DNA of 64,000 bases, taken from UBA1672 sp050633505 (lineage in GTDB: Bacteria > Pseudomonadota > Alphaproteobacteria > Micavibrionales > Micavibrionaceae). Of this stretch, positions 7,725 to 15,124 are shown in pieces (positions within the stretch are counted from its first letter, which is position 1; each line of letters opens with the position of its first letter). Position numbers and translations under genes: made by a program. The notes under the pieces are model-generated. The model had not been told where the DNA came from, made no database searches, and worked only from the letters and a program-made list of their open reading frames with translations. The stretch covers positions 1 to 64,000 of the forward strand of contig JBOEGQ010000007.1 in the NCBI GenBank assembly GCA_050633505.1, written 5' to 3'.

Positions 7725-8168
7725 CTAAAATGGTTGCCAGAATGGGACATCAAGCAAAGTCGGAATTTTTATCTGACATCTTTTATAAACAGGGCGCATG
7801 GCATTATATTCATCTGAGTTAAAGAAGCCCGTTACCTCTTGTATTTCTTTGACCAGAGATTCCCCTTCATCAGATTTTATTTTTTCTTCTGTTTTTGCAC
7901 CCCCCATCGCAACGCCCAAATCCCGATGCCTCTTCCTTAGCTCTCGAACCTTTTCATTCATGCCCTTGATCATACGTTTGTCATTAACGCTACACTGCGA
8001 TTTCTTGGGCTTTTCCTTCTTCTTTGCCTTTGTATCTGGCTGAGCACTCTCTTTTTCTTGTGCTTCGGGCTTTGAATCTAGCGTTGTGTAATCAACTGCC
8101 AATGATGTCTCCATAAACAGGAACATTGTACATATACAAAGACTAGCGAAAAAATAATTGTTTCTCAT
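7725..8168 (-). CDS. Secreted lysine-rich protein of unknown function
   Basis: 147 aa. A signal peptide (hydrophobic run ending METSLA) is followed by a charged, probably disordered stretch (QEKESAQPDTKAKKKEKPKK) and a helical part with VRELRKRHRDLG. Two Cys (SQCSVND and KRCQIK) bracket the folded region and may pair. The C-terminus ends in aromatic DVPFWQPF. No family is recognised. It is divergent from the phoH leader region and stands alone. Confidence 0.65.
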   Translation of the reverse strand: MRNNYFFASLCICTMFLFMETSLAVDYTTLDSKPEAQEKESAQPDTKAKKKEKPKKSQCSVNDKRMIKGMNEKVRELRKRHRDLGVAMGGAKTEEKIKSDEGESLVKEIQEVTGFFNSDEYNAMRPVYKRCQIKIPTLLDVPFWQPF

Positions 8169-8284
8169 TTCGGCACCTCTATCGGTTCCAAACCATTATA
8201 CGCGAAAAAAAACGCTACACATAAAAAATCGTAAAAAAGGTGAATAAATTATTAAGATCACCTGTTTTCTGGTAAAGTGTATAT

Positions 8285-8388
8285 GTGTTGGTTTTAAATT
8301 CAATATATTTGCAATTTATAACCGTACAATCTTACAAGATTGGCGAAAAAGGGCTCATTATCTTTGATAGAATGAGCCTTTTCTTTTC
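8285..8388 (+). ncRNA. Structured leader or small RNA ending in a terminator, upstream of phoH
   Basis: Three hairpins follow one another. GGTTTTAAATT (8290-8300) faces AATTTATAACC (8313-8323). CAATCTT (8327-8333) faces AAGATTG (8336-8342). GGCTCATT (8352-8359) faces AATGAGCC (8371-8378), followed by TTTTCTTTT, a terminator. The neighbour upstream reads away, so this terminator has no protein gene to end. It is either an attenuator in the phoH leader or the end of a short RNA. No promoter is certain. Confidence 0.45.
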
Positions 8389-8450
8389 TAACCGACACTT
8401 TTCCCAAAACATTTTTGTTTTACCCACCTTGAGACAGGAGGCCTTTGCGC

Positions 8451-9203
8451 ATGTCTAAAAAGAACCGTAAATCACGTAACACATCATATGCTAATAAAGA
8501 AAACATAATTCATCCGAATAACTTCAAAAATGACGGATGGCATCCACTTGACACGGAAATCGACGGACGCAGGGATCAAAAATTTGTAAAAAATATAAAA
8601 CCCCGCTCGGAAGGACAAGCCGCTCTTATACAATCCATACAGGATTACAGTCTAACAATGGCAGTCGGCCCAGCAGGTACAGGGAAAACGTATCTTGCGA
8701 TTTCCTCGGCTGTTGAAGCACTAGAGAAAGGCGAAATCGAACGTATTGTCCTGTCACGGCCAGCCATGGAAGCCGGAGAATCCCTTGGTTTCCTTCCCGG
8801 GGATATGCAGGAAAAAATGGCGCCTTATTTACGCCCTTTATATGACTCCTTAGGGGATCGCATGGGCGGAAAGCGTGTACGACAGCTCTTAGAAGACGGT
8901 ACAATTGAAATCGCTCCTATCGGCTTTATGCGTGGCCGTACCCTGAATAATGCATTCATTGTGATTGACGAGGCACAGAACTGTACATATGGACAGTTAA
9001 AGATGATCTTGTCACGCTTAGGATGGCATTCAACTATGGTTATCACCGGAGATCCCGATCAATCGGATCTTCTGGAGGGTGTCTCCGGACTTTCCCAGAT
9101 CAGCCAGCGCCTTGAAGCCCTCGATAATGTTGCAGTCTGCGAACTAAAGGAAACGGATATTGTGCGCCACCCTCTTGTCGCGGATATGTTGAAGGTTTTG
9201 TAA
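8451..9203 (+). CDS. phoH: PhoH-family P-loop ATPase
   Basis: 250 aa. The ATG at 8451 has AGGAGG nine bases upstream. Walker A is GPAGTGKT (about residue 74), Walker B FIVIDEAQN (about residue 167), and GDPDQSDL follows, all hallmarks of PhoH. The core RPAMEAGESLGFLPG is typical. The N-terminal 60 residues are basic and asparagine-rich (KKNRKSRNTSYANKEN) rather than a PIN or KH domain. PhoH proteins bind ATP and are linked to phosphate starvation and to RNA metabolism through YbeY partners. ybeY is not adjacent here. A strong terminator follows at 9227-9260. Confidence 0.93.
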   Translation: MSKKNRKSRNTSYANKENIIHPNNFKNDGWHPLDTEIDGRRDQKFVKNIKPRSEGQAALIQSIQDYSLTMAVGPAGTGKTYLAISSAVEALEKGEIERIVLSRPAMEAGESLGFLPGDMQEKMAPYLRPLYDSLGDRMGGKRVRQLLEDGTIEIAPIGFMRGRTLNNAFIVIDEAQNCTYGQLKMILSRLGWHSTMVITGDPDQSDLLEGVSGLSQISQRLEALDNVAVCELKETDIVRHPLVADMLKVL

Positions 9204-9226
9204 TTTCTCCTCACCCATACTGCGTT

Positions 9227-9260
9227 AAAAAGGGCACCCCTCACCGGGTGCCCTTTGCTT
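9227..9260 (+). terminator. Terminator after phoH
   Basis: Perfect 11-bp stem AAAGGGCACCC (9229-9239) and GGGTGCCCTTT (9246-9256) with a 6-nt loop; the tail TTTGCTT is modest. Confidence 0.88.
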
Positions 9261-9289
9261 ATTCATCATTATAGAGAGAACAACACGCA

Positions 9290-9340
9290 AATGAGAATGA
9301 CTCTCATTATTGTTGACAGATACAGCCAACCTGCTACACT
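9290..9340 (+). promoter_or_regulatory. Fur-box-like site with a promoter
   Basis: AATGAGAATGACTCTCATT (9290-9308) is a 19-bp near-palindrome, AATGAGA and TCTCATT around a 5-bp centre, close to the Fur box. It abuts a promoter: TTGACA at 9313-9318, 16 bp spacer, TACACT at 9335-9340. The layout predicts iron-dependent repression of the small ORF at 9381. Confidence 0.65.
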
Positions 9341-9380
9341 GAAACATATTAAGAATCATTATCAACAAAGAGGAATAAGC

Positions 9381-9533
9381 ATGCCAAAGAATGATGCGCC
9401 CAAAACCCTATTCGCAACCAGCGTTATGAGTGCAGCAATGCATGGCGCACTAGGGGAAATGGAAGATTACTTTGATGAATCGCAGTATATACAACACTTG
9501 CCCAAGGATCATAAGACCCCGAACATGCACTAA
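9381..9533 (+). CDS. Small unknown protein, probably iron-regulated
   Basis: 50 aa from the ATG at 9381, with AAAGAGGAA seven bases upstream; the longer reading from 9255 would run through the promoter and Fur box. The peptide has a short Ala/Met-rich segment (FATSVMSAAMHGALGEM) and an acidic-aromatic middle (EDYFDESQYIQHL), ending in a charged tail. It has no Cys. I do not recognise a family. It could be a small regulatory protein or a peptide precursor; the controlled promoter is the main reason to believe in it. Its stop overlaps the tail of the HD-GYP gene by 4 bp. Confidence 0.6.
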   Translation: MPKNDAPKTLFATSVMSAAMHGALGEMEDYFDESQYIQHLPKDHKTPNMH

Positions 9534-10633
9534 GCCAGTAATTTGGCATCGACCAAAATTGTTTTAAACATTTTGACATAGTGCTGATCCAAGTGACCGC
9601 TCATTTCTTCGGTCATGATACGAACAGCCTTAGAGGCATCCATCGGGTCTTTATACACCCGACGATCTGTTAGCGCACTAAATACATCCACAATAGCCGC
9701 CATACGGGATAGCTCATTAAGTTCCTTACCTTTTAAGCCATGCGGATAGCCCGTACCATCAATTTTCTCATGATGCTGTTCCGCGATGATAAAGACGGCC
9801 TTTGGTATGTCGTCAACCTTCTGGAGATAATCCACCGTACCGGTTACATGGCTTTTCATGACCTCAAATTCTTCATCATTCAAACGTCCCGGCTTATTCA
9901 ATATATGATGTGGGATATTCATCTTGCCGACATCATGTAACAAGCCGCCACTGGATAGAAGAAGTTGGTCATCATTTTTAAAGCCCGCCGCATGCCCCAA
10001 AAGCGTGAGCATCGTCGCAACGCGCATACTATGCGCATAGGTATAATCATCATGATCACGCACACCATCCAGAATCGATTTAAAATCATTATTTTCAACC
10101 GCGGCCACCAATGGCTGGCAATTATCTTTGACGCTATTGAACGCAATACTTTCACCCGTCATCAAGGCATCTGCAATATTATTAAAGACACCAATACTGT
10201 TTTGCAGCGCCTGACGTTGCAGATCCGGCAAATTTTCCCACGCATCTTCAACACCCGCATTAAGCATGGTCGATATTTTGCCGATCAGATCACTACGCCT
10301 ATATGGCTTTGTCAGGATTTCACACGCCCCTGTTTCCCTTGATTGATCAATCAAACGTAAATTCTTAGAGTGAATAATCTGTAATAGCGGCGTAAACCGC
10401 AGCGCAGGAATCGCACGCAGCTCTTTCATAAAGTTAATGCAGTTTGTTGGCTCTACCTCTTCACCAAAAACAATGACCGCAGGCGGCGCGTCCTTTAATG
10501 CTTTTTGTGCACTACGTCCGTCACTAAAATCACAAATATCATAGAAAGAAGTCAATGCCGTGTTCAGTTCCGAACGATGACGACGGTTTGAATCAACAAC
10601 AGCAATTAACCTTCTGTTAGCAGCGTTTCCCAT
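9530..10633 (-). CDS. HD-GYP phosphodiesterase with a degenerate receiver domain
   Basis: 367 aa. Residues 7-125 have a response-regulator fold (RLIAVVDSNRRHRSELNTAL, ILTKPYRRSDL with the conserved Lys). The strand that should end in the phosphorylated Asp reads VIVFGEEVEP, so that Asp is missing. From about residue 190 there is a full HD-GYP domain: GGLLHDVGK (residues 229-237), PHHILNKPG and EQHHEKIDGTGYPHGLKG (about 286-303). HD-GYP enzymes degrade cyclic di-GMP. A receiver that cannot be phosphorylated suggests control by another input or by protein binding. It stands alone. Confidence 0.9.
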   Translation of the reverse strand: MGNAANRRLIAVVDSNRRHRSELNTALTSFYDICDFSDGRSAQKALKDAPPAVIVFGEEVEPTNCINFMKELRAIPALRFTPLLQIIHSKNLRLIDQSRETGACEILTKPYRRSDLIGKISTMLNAGVEDAWENLPDLQRQALQNSIGVFNNIADALMTGESIAFNSVKDNCQPLVAAVENNDFKSILDGVRDHDDYTYAHSMRVATMLTLLGHAAGFKNDDQLLLSSGGLLHDVGKMNIPHHILNKPGRLNDEEFEVMKSHVTGTVDYLQKVDDIPKAVFIIAEQHHEKIDGTGYPHGLKGKELNELSRMAAIVDVFSALTDRRVYKDPMDASKAVRIMTEEMSGHLDQHYVKMFKTILVDAKLLA

Positions 10634-10834
10634 ATTCCCCTGTAATTTTTCAGTATGTTTTACGACCTAATCCCTGCCCGCCATAATACTAAAAAATTCT
10701 CAATAAAACCATAAGATTTCATAGTCGTATTCAGAACAATTAAACTGCCTGACACAGGTGCGGATAATTTCCTTTACATATTTAAACAAACTACCTTACA
10801 GTGTCAGCAGGAACGGACGAATATAGGTTTAGAC

Positions 10835-11464
10835 ATGGATATTATCCCCGATGACGGCTTGGACCGTCCCTCAGCGCAACCGGCATTTAGAGCGCCCAAC
10901 CTGCCATATAGGGCATGGGTTGATGCTTCTTTTCTCAATAAGGATGCACAAAAAGCAGGTACAGGCGCGGTCATCACCAGCACGTATGATGAAACAGATA
11001 TCCTATTTACCATGGCATTCAATATTACCAAACTTGACCTGAATGATTCAAAGATTGCAGAGCTCTGGGCGGCCACACTGGTTTTAGAACAACTCAGTAA
11101 ATTCCAAATTAAGCAACTCACATATGATTGCTAATACACGGGCCACAGAATCGATGAAGTACGCAGCAATACCCCATCAACAAAAGAAAAGCACATCAAT
11201 GCGCGCGCCTCAAATCCAGAGCTATTCGAGCGTCTTGAAACCGCCTTGCACCGTCACCCGAATTTAGAGATAGAACGTGTTGATCGCAAAGAAGAGCATA
11301 TTCCCCTGGCTGATAAGTTCTCGCGTTATGCTGCGAAAAACAACACCATGAATATCACCAATAAGACAGAGCAAATCGGCGTACCGTGTTTATACTACAC
11401 CCTTAGTGAAGAAGGAGAAGTAGAGCGCAGCACATTTGTACATGCACCGGATATCGCCGATTGA
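10835..11464 (+). pseudogene. RNase H-fold (RVT_3/RNase HI-like) gene interrupted by one in-frame TAA
   Basis: Two open stretches (10835-11131 and 11135-11464) lie in the same frame and differ only by a TAA at 11132-11134, codon 100. Together they make one RNase H-type domain with four acidic residues in order: YRAWVDASF, SKIAELWAATLVLEQL, LTYDC and LADKFSR. In RNase H the third motif often reads D-C-Q or similar, so TAA may replace CAA (Gln) by one C-to-T change. No bases are lost or gained. Either the gene is newly broken, the codon is read through, or the base is wrong. RNase H-fold proteins cut RNA in RNA-DNA hybrids; activity here is unproven. Confidence 0.72.
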
Positions 11465-11542
11465 CGATACGCATAAAAATCCGTATTAGAATATATGGTC
11501 TTATATAAACATAAAAACGAAAGAATGTGAGCCAAACACATC

Positions 11543-12247
11543 ATGACAACATTTGAAAAACACATGAACTATGGCGACACACGCGCCTATATCCGTATAC
11601 CTGAAGAGCCAACAGGCCTTGTCTTCATCGCACCGGGTGCACAAGTCGACGTTAATGCACCCCTCATAACCCAAATACAAAAGGCCGCAGAGGATAAAGG
11701 GCAAGCCACAGTTATCGCCGCGCTAGGCGGGGCAAAGCTCAACGATACAGACCCGAACAATGTACACGGAAATTTCGTAAACGGATTGCAAGAAGTCATC
11801 AACGGATACATGGCTGATAACGCCTATACACCGGATGAATTTGAAATGATCGGACACAGCATGGGCGCAACCGCCGTCCTTGCAATCGCGGCAGAGCACC
11901 CGACATCGCGTATCACCGCCATTGACCCCGCACCAATTGATAATGATGCCCTTGCCGATATCCATTGCCCGACAGATATTATCATCTCTAACGTTCGGCA
12001 ATATCGCGCCGTTGGCAAGCGTATCCATGGCGAGATGCAGAATAACGGACAAAACCCGACCATCAACCAGATAGAGACAAGCCCCGACAAACCCGAAGGG
12101 CACTTGTTTTCAGGACAAGAAAGCCAAGTCGCGGCAATCATTCGGGATCAGGAACCGGAACAACCGGATATCGAATTGGGTCGCTCCACGGATAGTGAGC
12201 TGTTCAACGCGATTGAGACCGAAGATCACGACGCGCCTGAGGCATAG
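11543..12247 (+). CDS. Alpha/beta hydrolase-fold protein
   Basis: 234 aa. The nucleophile elbow is EMIGHSMGATAVLAIAAEHP (Ser about residue 97). TAIDPAPID offers the acid, and KPEGHLFSGQ (about residue 191) offers the His, giving a full catalytic triad in the usual order. An early GLVFIAPGA is the oxyanion-type strand. No signal peptide. The last 30 residues are acidic and probably disordered (DQEPEQPDIELGRSTDSELF). Substrate unknown; it could be an esterase or thioesterase. The gene follows the broken RNase H-fold gene after 78 bp. Confidence 0.8.
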   Translation: MTTFEKHMNYGDTRAYIRIPEEPTGLVFIAPGAQVDVNAPLITQIQKAAEDKGQATVIAALGGAKLNDTDPNNVHGNFVNGLQEVINGYMADNAYTPDEFEMIGHSMGATAVLAIAAEHPTSRITAIDPAPIDNDALADIHCPTDIIISNVRQYRAVGKRIHGEMQNNGQNPTINQIETSPDKPEGHLFSGQESQVAAIIRDQEPEQPDIELGRSTDSELFNAIETEDHDAPEA

Positions 12248-12314
12248 ACCATCAGCCACCCCGCCGAAGATAATCAATAGGCCTAATATCGTTTATATAT
12301 TAGAGATAGCCGAC

Positions 12315-13001
12315 TTATGAAGCCTCATGACCATTCACATAGTCAGGGTTCAACGCCTGAACAAGACCCGGGTTTTCCGTCAAAAGATGATCAATAAACC
12401 CTTCATTCACCTGTGCAGATTGAAATCCTGCCGATCCGGCAAGACGCGCACGCGCCGTATCCGCATCCAGTTCGCTTGTCATATTGATAAAGAAATCTGC
12501 GGTATCCCATTTCGTACTATTGGCTGTTAAATACGATAAGAAAGTACCATCTTGATCCAGCGTAGTAAGAAGACTCTCCCGATCCTCTGGCGGGCATCGT
12601 TCTGATAATGTGCGCAAAGCGCCCATCATGATGCTCGGGCACTTTCCCGAAACCAACCGTGCATTCTCATTCTCCACCATATATTCTGCAAATTCCAGAA
12701 CCGCATCAGCAGGCACTTTTCCTACTGCAGAAGACATGAAAGATGCGTACTCACCGGCCGCATCAAGCATGCCATTTCGTGCTAATTCATTATTGGCAAA
12801 TGCATCGAGAGCCTTAGTGGTTTGCTCTGCCTCTGTGAAGCCCTTAACCATCTCCATAAAATCATCCGCGGGAATATTGTCGAATGTATTATTATACGCA
12901 GCCACAAGCTTCTCGCCTTGCTGCATACGATTCATTCTAAAGTCCTGCATTTTAGAAGAACCAGTCGCCCAATTCCATACATCACCTATACTCACGCTCA
13001 T
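12315..13001 (-). CDS. Unknown soluble helical protein
   Basis: 228 aa from the ATG at 13001, which has GAGGGTGAA just upstream; a longer frame to 13097 has no ribosome site. The sequence looks all-helical (FMEMVKGFTEAEQTTKALDAF, AVLEFAEYMVENENARLV). It opens with MSVSIGDVWNWATGSSK, a segment without charge that might be a targeting or docking peptide. Two Cys are present. No family is recognised. It shares its strand with the 60-aa gene upstream (13082-13264). Confidence 0.65.
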   Translation of the reverse strand: MSVSIGDVWNWATGSSKMQDFRMNRMQQGEKLVAAYNNTFDNIPADDFMEMVKGFTEAEQTTKALDAFANNELARNGMLDAAGEYASFMSSAVGKVPADAVLEFAEYMVENENARLVSGKCPSIMMGALRTLSERCPPEDRESLLTTLDQDGTFLSYLTANSTKWDTADFFINMTSELDADTARARLAGSAGFQSAQVNEGFIDHLLTENPGLVQALNPDYVNGHEAS

Positions 13002-13081
13002 TTCACCCTCTTTTATGTTATTATTTAGGCTCTTTATACCAATATCATGCAAATGATGCAAACATAAGGTGAAATACACAT

Positions 13082-13264
13082 CTAGATTTCGCCCCAATGA
13101 TCATAAAAGATCGCCTGAAATTTATGCATCCGTTCGTTGAACTGGGTGATGATCGCAATGAGATCCCCATCCCCCGCACATTTACGCGATAACAGACCCG
13201 CCAGAGATTCCATCTCTAACAACTGCACCTCCATCGCCCGTAAGTTATCTATGCTTTGGGTCAT
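13082..13264 (-). CDS. Small helical protein divergent from XRE regulators
   Basis: 60 aa. The ATG has a strong purine site (AGAGGGAGGG) just upstream. The protein is a predicted helical pair (LRAMEVQLLEMESLAGLLSRKC and LIAIITQFNERMHKFQAIFYDHW). No family is recognised. It starts 84 bp from the first XRE gene on the other strand, and that gap holds two palindromes. It is therefore likely controlled by an XRE product. Confidence 0.6.
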   Translation of the reverse strand: MTQSIDNLRAMEVQLLEMESLAGLLSRKCAGDGDLIAIITQFNERMHKFQAIFYDHWGEI

Positions 13265-13280
13265 CTACCCTCCCTCTAAA

Positions 13281-13310
13281 TAGACTATATAAAGACAGTC
13301 TATATATAGA
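13281..13310. promoter_or_regulatory. Operator-like palindromes between divergent genes
   Basis: TAGACT (13281-13286) is inverted as AGTCTA (13297-13302), and a perfect 12-bp palindrome TCTATATATAGA follows at 13299-13310. The arrangement in the divergent gap before a small XRE gene suits an autoregulatory operator. Confidence 0.55.
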
Positions 13311-13347
13311 CATGTTTTTCTACTGTATTTCAAGCGATTATTTATGA

Positions 13348-13578
13348 ATGAAAAATGATGAGTTTGAAAAAGCGTTAGATCAAATTATTTCTGAGCTTGT
13401 GAAAGTCCGAAAAGACAAAGGAATTTCGCATGAAAAACTCACGGAACTCTCTGGCCTTAGCCGCACCGCAATCAGCTATATCGAAGCCCGCAAAAGCACA
13501 CCAAGTATTATTAGTGTTATGAAATTGTGTAAGGCGTTGGATGTAGAATTATCGGAATTACTAGAAAACACAAAATGA
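13348..13578 (+). CDS. Small XRE-family regulator 1
   Basis: 76 aa, a single helix-turn-helix domain. The motif runs from about residue 25: GISHEKLTELSGLSRTAISYIEARKSTPSI, shown here as GISHEKLTELSG and SRTAISYIEARK. The preceding MKNDEFEKALDQII is a short helical lead. There is no effector or metal domain, so it may sense through a partner or act as a simple autorepressor. It is the first of three XRE genes in one direction, each separated by a short gap; the first gap holds another palindrome. Confidence 0.85.
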   Translation: MKNDEFEKALDQIISELVKVRKDKGISHEKLTELSGLSRTAISYIEARKSTPSIISVMKLCKALDVELSELLENTK

Positions 13579-13581
13579 GAC

Positions 13582-13602
13582 TTATAGTCTGTAGAACTAT
13601 AA
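13582..13602. promoter_or_regulatory. Inverted repeat between XRE genes 1 and 2
   Basis: TTATAGT (13582-13588) and ACTATAA (13596-13602) are exact inverted arms separated by 7 bp, right after the stop of XRE 1 and 26 bp before XRE 2. It shares TAGT/ACTA and AGTCT elements with the operator at 13281-13310. Confidence 0.5.
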
Positions 13603-13627
13603 TCTACATATCCTGCTTAATGCAAGT

Positions 13628-13828
13628 ATGGATATTCGCAAAAAAGTTGGACAGAATTTAGCGCGCATTAGAAAGGAAAAAGGACTTTCACAAGAAGACC
13701 TCGCCTTTGAATGCAGGCTGCACCGCACCTATATCAGTGGTATTGAACGCGGTATCCGCAATCCGACGATTATGATTTTGGATAAGATTGCGAAGGTTTT
13801 GAAGATTGAAGTTAAGGATTTGATTTAA
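13628..13828 (+). CDS. Small XRE-family regulator 2
   Basis: 66 aa, essentially one HTH domain: GQNLARIRKEKGLSQEDLAF and CRLHRTYISGIERGIRNPT. The length and the SQEDLAF..HRTYISGIERG pattern resemble controller (C) proteins of restriction-modification systems as well as many plain XRE repressors. No restriction or methylase gene lies in the window, so the C-protein reading is not supported by context. It differs from XRE 1 and XRE 3 enough that the three are not recent copies. Confidence 0.85.
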   Translation: MDIRKKVGQNLARIRKEKGLSQEDLAFECRLHRTYISGIERGIRNPTIMILDKIAKVLKIEVKDLI

Positions 13829-13844
13829 TTTATTTTGGTGCATA

Positions 13845-14081
13845 ATGCCACATCCAAAAATCAAGGGTAATCTGATTGGAAAACAGGTCAAAAAATACCG
13901 TAGTCAAAACGGTATGACGCAGGCGCAACTATCTGCCGCATTAAGTGTCGATCATAAAATCGATCTAGCCCCTGATTTAATCTCAAGAATTGAAAGCGGT
14001 GAACGCGCCGTAAGAGATAAAGAGCTCGCCGCCCTTTGTAAAATCTTAGACGTCAGCGCCGATCAGATGTTTGGGTGGTAG
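13845..14081 (+). CDS. Small XRE-family regulator 3
   Basis: 78 aa. HTH core at about residues 14-62: KQVKKYRSQNGMTQAQLSAAL and LAPDLISRIESGERAVRD, with a 7-residue insertion between the HTH helices (SVDHKID) compared with its neighbours. Ends in LDVSADQMFGW. It begins 16 bp after XRE 2, so the two are probably co-transcribed. The last 29 bp overlap the 3' end of the opposing membrane-protein gene. Confidence 0.82.
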   Translation: MPHPKIKGNLIGKQVKKYRSQNGMTQAQLSAALSVDHKIDLAPDLISRIESGERAVRDKELAALCKILDVSADQMFGW

Positions 14082-14778
14082 CATATATTCGCACACATTT
14101 CAGACAGAGTAATATAATAACCTGCCCCAACAGAAGAATAAACGTTACAATAGAGATGATAAAACTAAGTGACCATATTACCAGAACCAGATTAGTAAAA
14201 GTGATCAACACGGAACATAAGAATACAACCATTTGCAAGACAAATGGATTTCTAATACCCTGCTCTTTCAAGAAGTACTTTTTTCGGAAATCAAAACATT
14301 TTTTGACCAAAACGAAACCGCATAAAACAAAAAACATGACATCCAAGATGCGCCACGCAATATCTATGACTGTTTCATATATAGCCTTTTTCCCCCAGTA
14401 AGTTTTTGCCTCATTTAACGTACTGTAAGCGGTATAAGTAGCCCTCCTATAAGCGGGAACCCACCTATCCTGGCGCAAGGAACTATAACATTCAACAATA
14501 TGATGCTGCCTTACTTGATAAACACCACTACGGCCCTGATCCGTGTGACCTATATGGTCGTACAACACTTTTAAGGAAGCAGGGCTGGCTTGTTCGATAC
14601 GATAACTCACATCGCATGCACGATGCAAATCGACATCAATAAAGACCAAAATCCCAACGGAGCACTCATCAACAGAACACTCACCAATAATGTACCGATG
14701 GGAATCCGCGCATGATAATGCATATGCATTCGAAGCGCTAAAGAACAAACAAAAGAAGATCAGAAGAAATCGCAACAT
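14053..14778 (-). CDS. Unknown membrane protein with Cys-rich extracytoplasmic part
   Basis: 241 aa. A signal peptide (MLRFLLIFFCLFFSASNAYA) is followed by a domain of about 110 residues with at least five Cys (LSCADSH, GECSVDECSVG, RACDVS, VECYSSL), likely disulfide-bonded outside the cytoplasm. Three membrane segments follow from about residue 140 (ILDVMFFVLCGFVLV, MVVFLCSVLITFTNLVLVIW, FIISIVTFILLLGQVIILLC), leaving a basic tail. No family is recognised. It runs against XRE 3 with a 29-bp tail overlap. Confidence 0.65.
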   Translation of the reverse strand: MLRFLLIFFCLFFSASNAYALSCADSHRYIIGECSVDECSVGILVFIDVDLHRACDVSYRIEQASPASLKVLYDHIGHTDQGRSGVYQVRQHHIVECYSSLRQDRWVPAYRRATYTAYSTLNEAKTYWGKKAIYETVIDIAWRILDVMFFVLCGFVLVKKCFDFRKKYFLKEQGIRNPFVLQMVVFLCSVLITFTNLVLVIWSLSFIISIVTFILLLGQVIILLCLKCVRIYATTQTSDRR

Positions 14779-14831
14779 GTATCTAATATAACCTAAACCA
14801 TTTTGAACTTCACTGGTTTAATCAATTACAT

Positions 14832-14858
14832 CAAAAAAAGCAGGGCATATGCCCTGCT
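14832..14858 (-). terminator. Terminator of the thiC operon
   Basis: Perfect palindrome AGCAGGGCATATGCCCTGCT (14839-14858), followed on the minus strand by a run of seven T. It ends the operon whose last gene stops at 14885. Confidence 0.92.
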
Positions 14859-14884
14859 CCACCGTTTATATATAGGGAAAGAGG

Positions 14885-15124
14885 CTATGCCGCTTCTGCA
14901 AGTTTTACACTGCATTCACGCCAGCGGCGCATATTACCGCTTGCCTTTAGTGCATTTGCACCAATCAATGCGTAGACACGTTCCGCCACGATTTGAGCCG
15001 ATTTTTCTGCTTCATCATAGGCGGGATCATCAAATACTTTTGAGATTAGAACGGCAATTTTTTGCCATTCCTTGCTCATCATTGATAGGATAATCGTATC
15101 GAGTGTTTCGTTACTAATCCCCAT
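14885..15124 (-). CDS. 79-aa protein coupled to thiC
   Basis: 79 aa, helical (DTIILSMMSKEWQKIAVLISKVFD and AEKSAQIVAERVYALIGANAL). Its ATG overlaps the thiC stop by one base (TAATG), a classic sign of translational coupling, and the operon terminator follows. The C-terminal half has RWRECSVKLAEAA with one Cys. I do not recognise the family. Because it is the last gene of a TPP-riboswitch operon, a role connected with ThiC or thiamine is plausible, but this rests on position alone. Confidence 0.72.
   Translation of the reverse strand: MGISNETLDTIILSMMSKEWQKIAVLISKVFDDPAYDEAEKSAQIVAERVYALIGANALKASGNMRRWRECSVKLAEAA

Noticed and set aside
10748..10808. CTGACAC / GTGTCAG inverted pair before the RNase H-fold gene
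   Set aside because: Only 7 bp arms 45 bp apart in a 200-bp AT-rich gap; expected by chance.
13348..14081. XRE cluster as a prophage or restriction-modification control locus
   Set aside because: No integrase, att site, phage structural gene, methylase or endonuclease is in or near the cluster.
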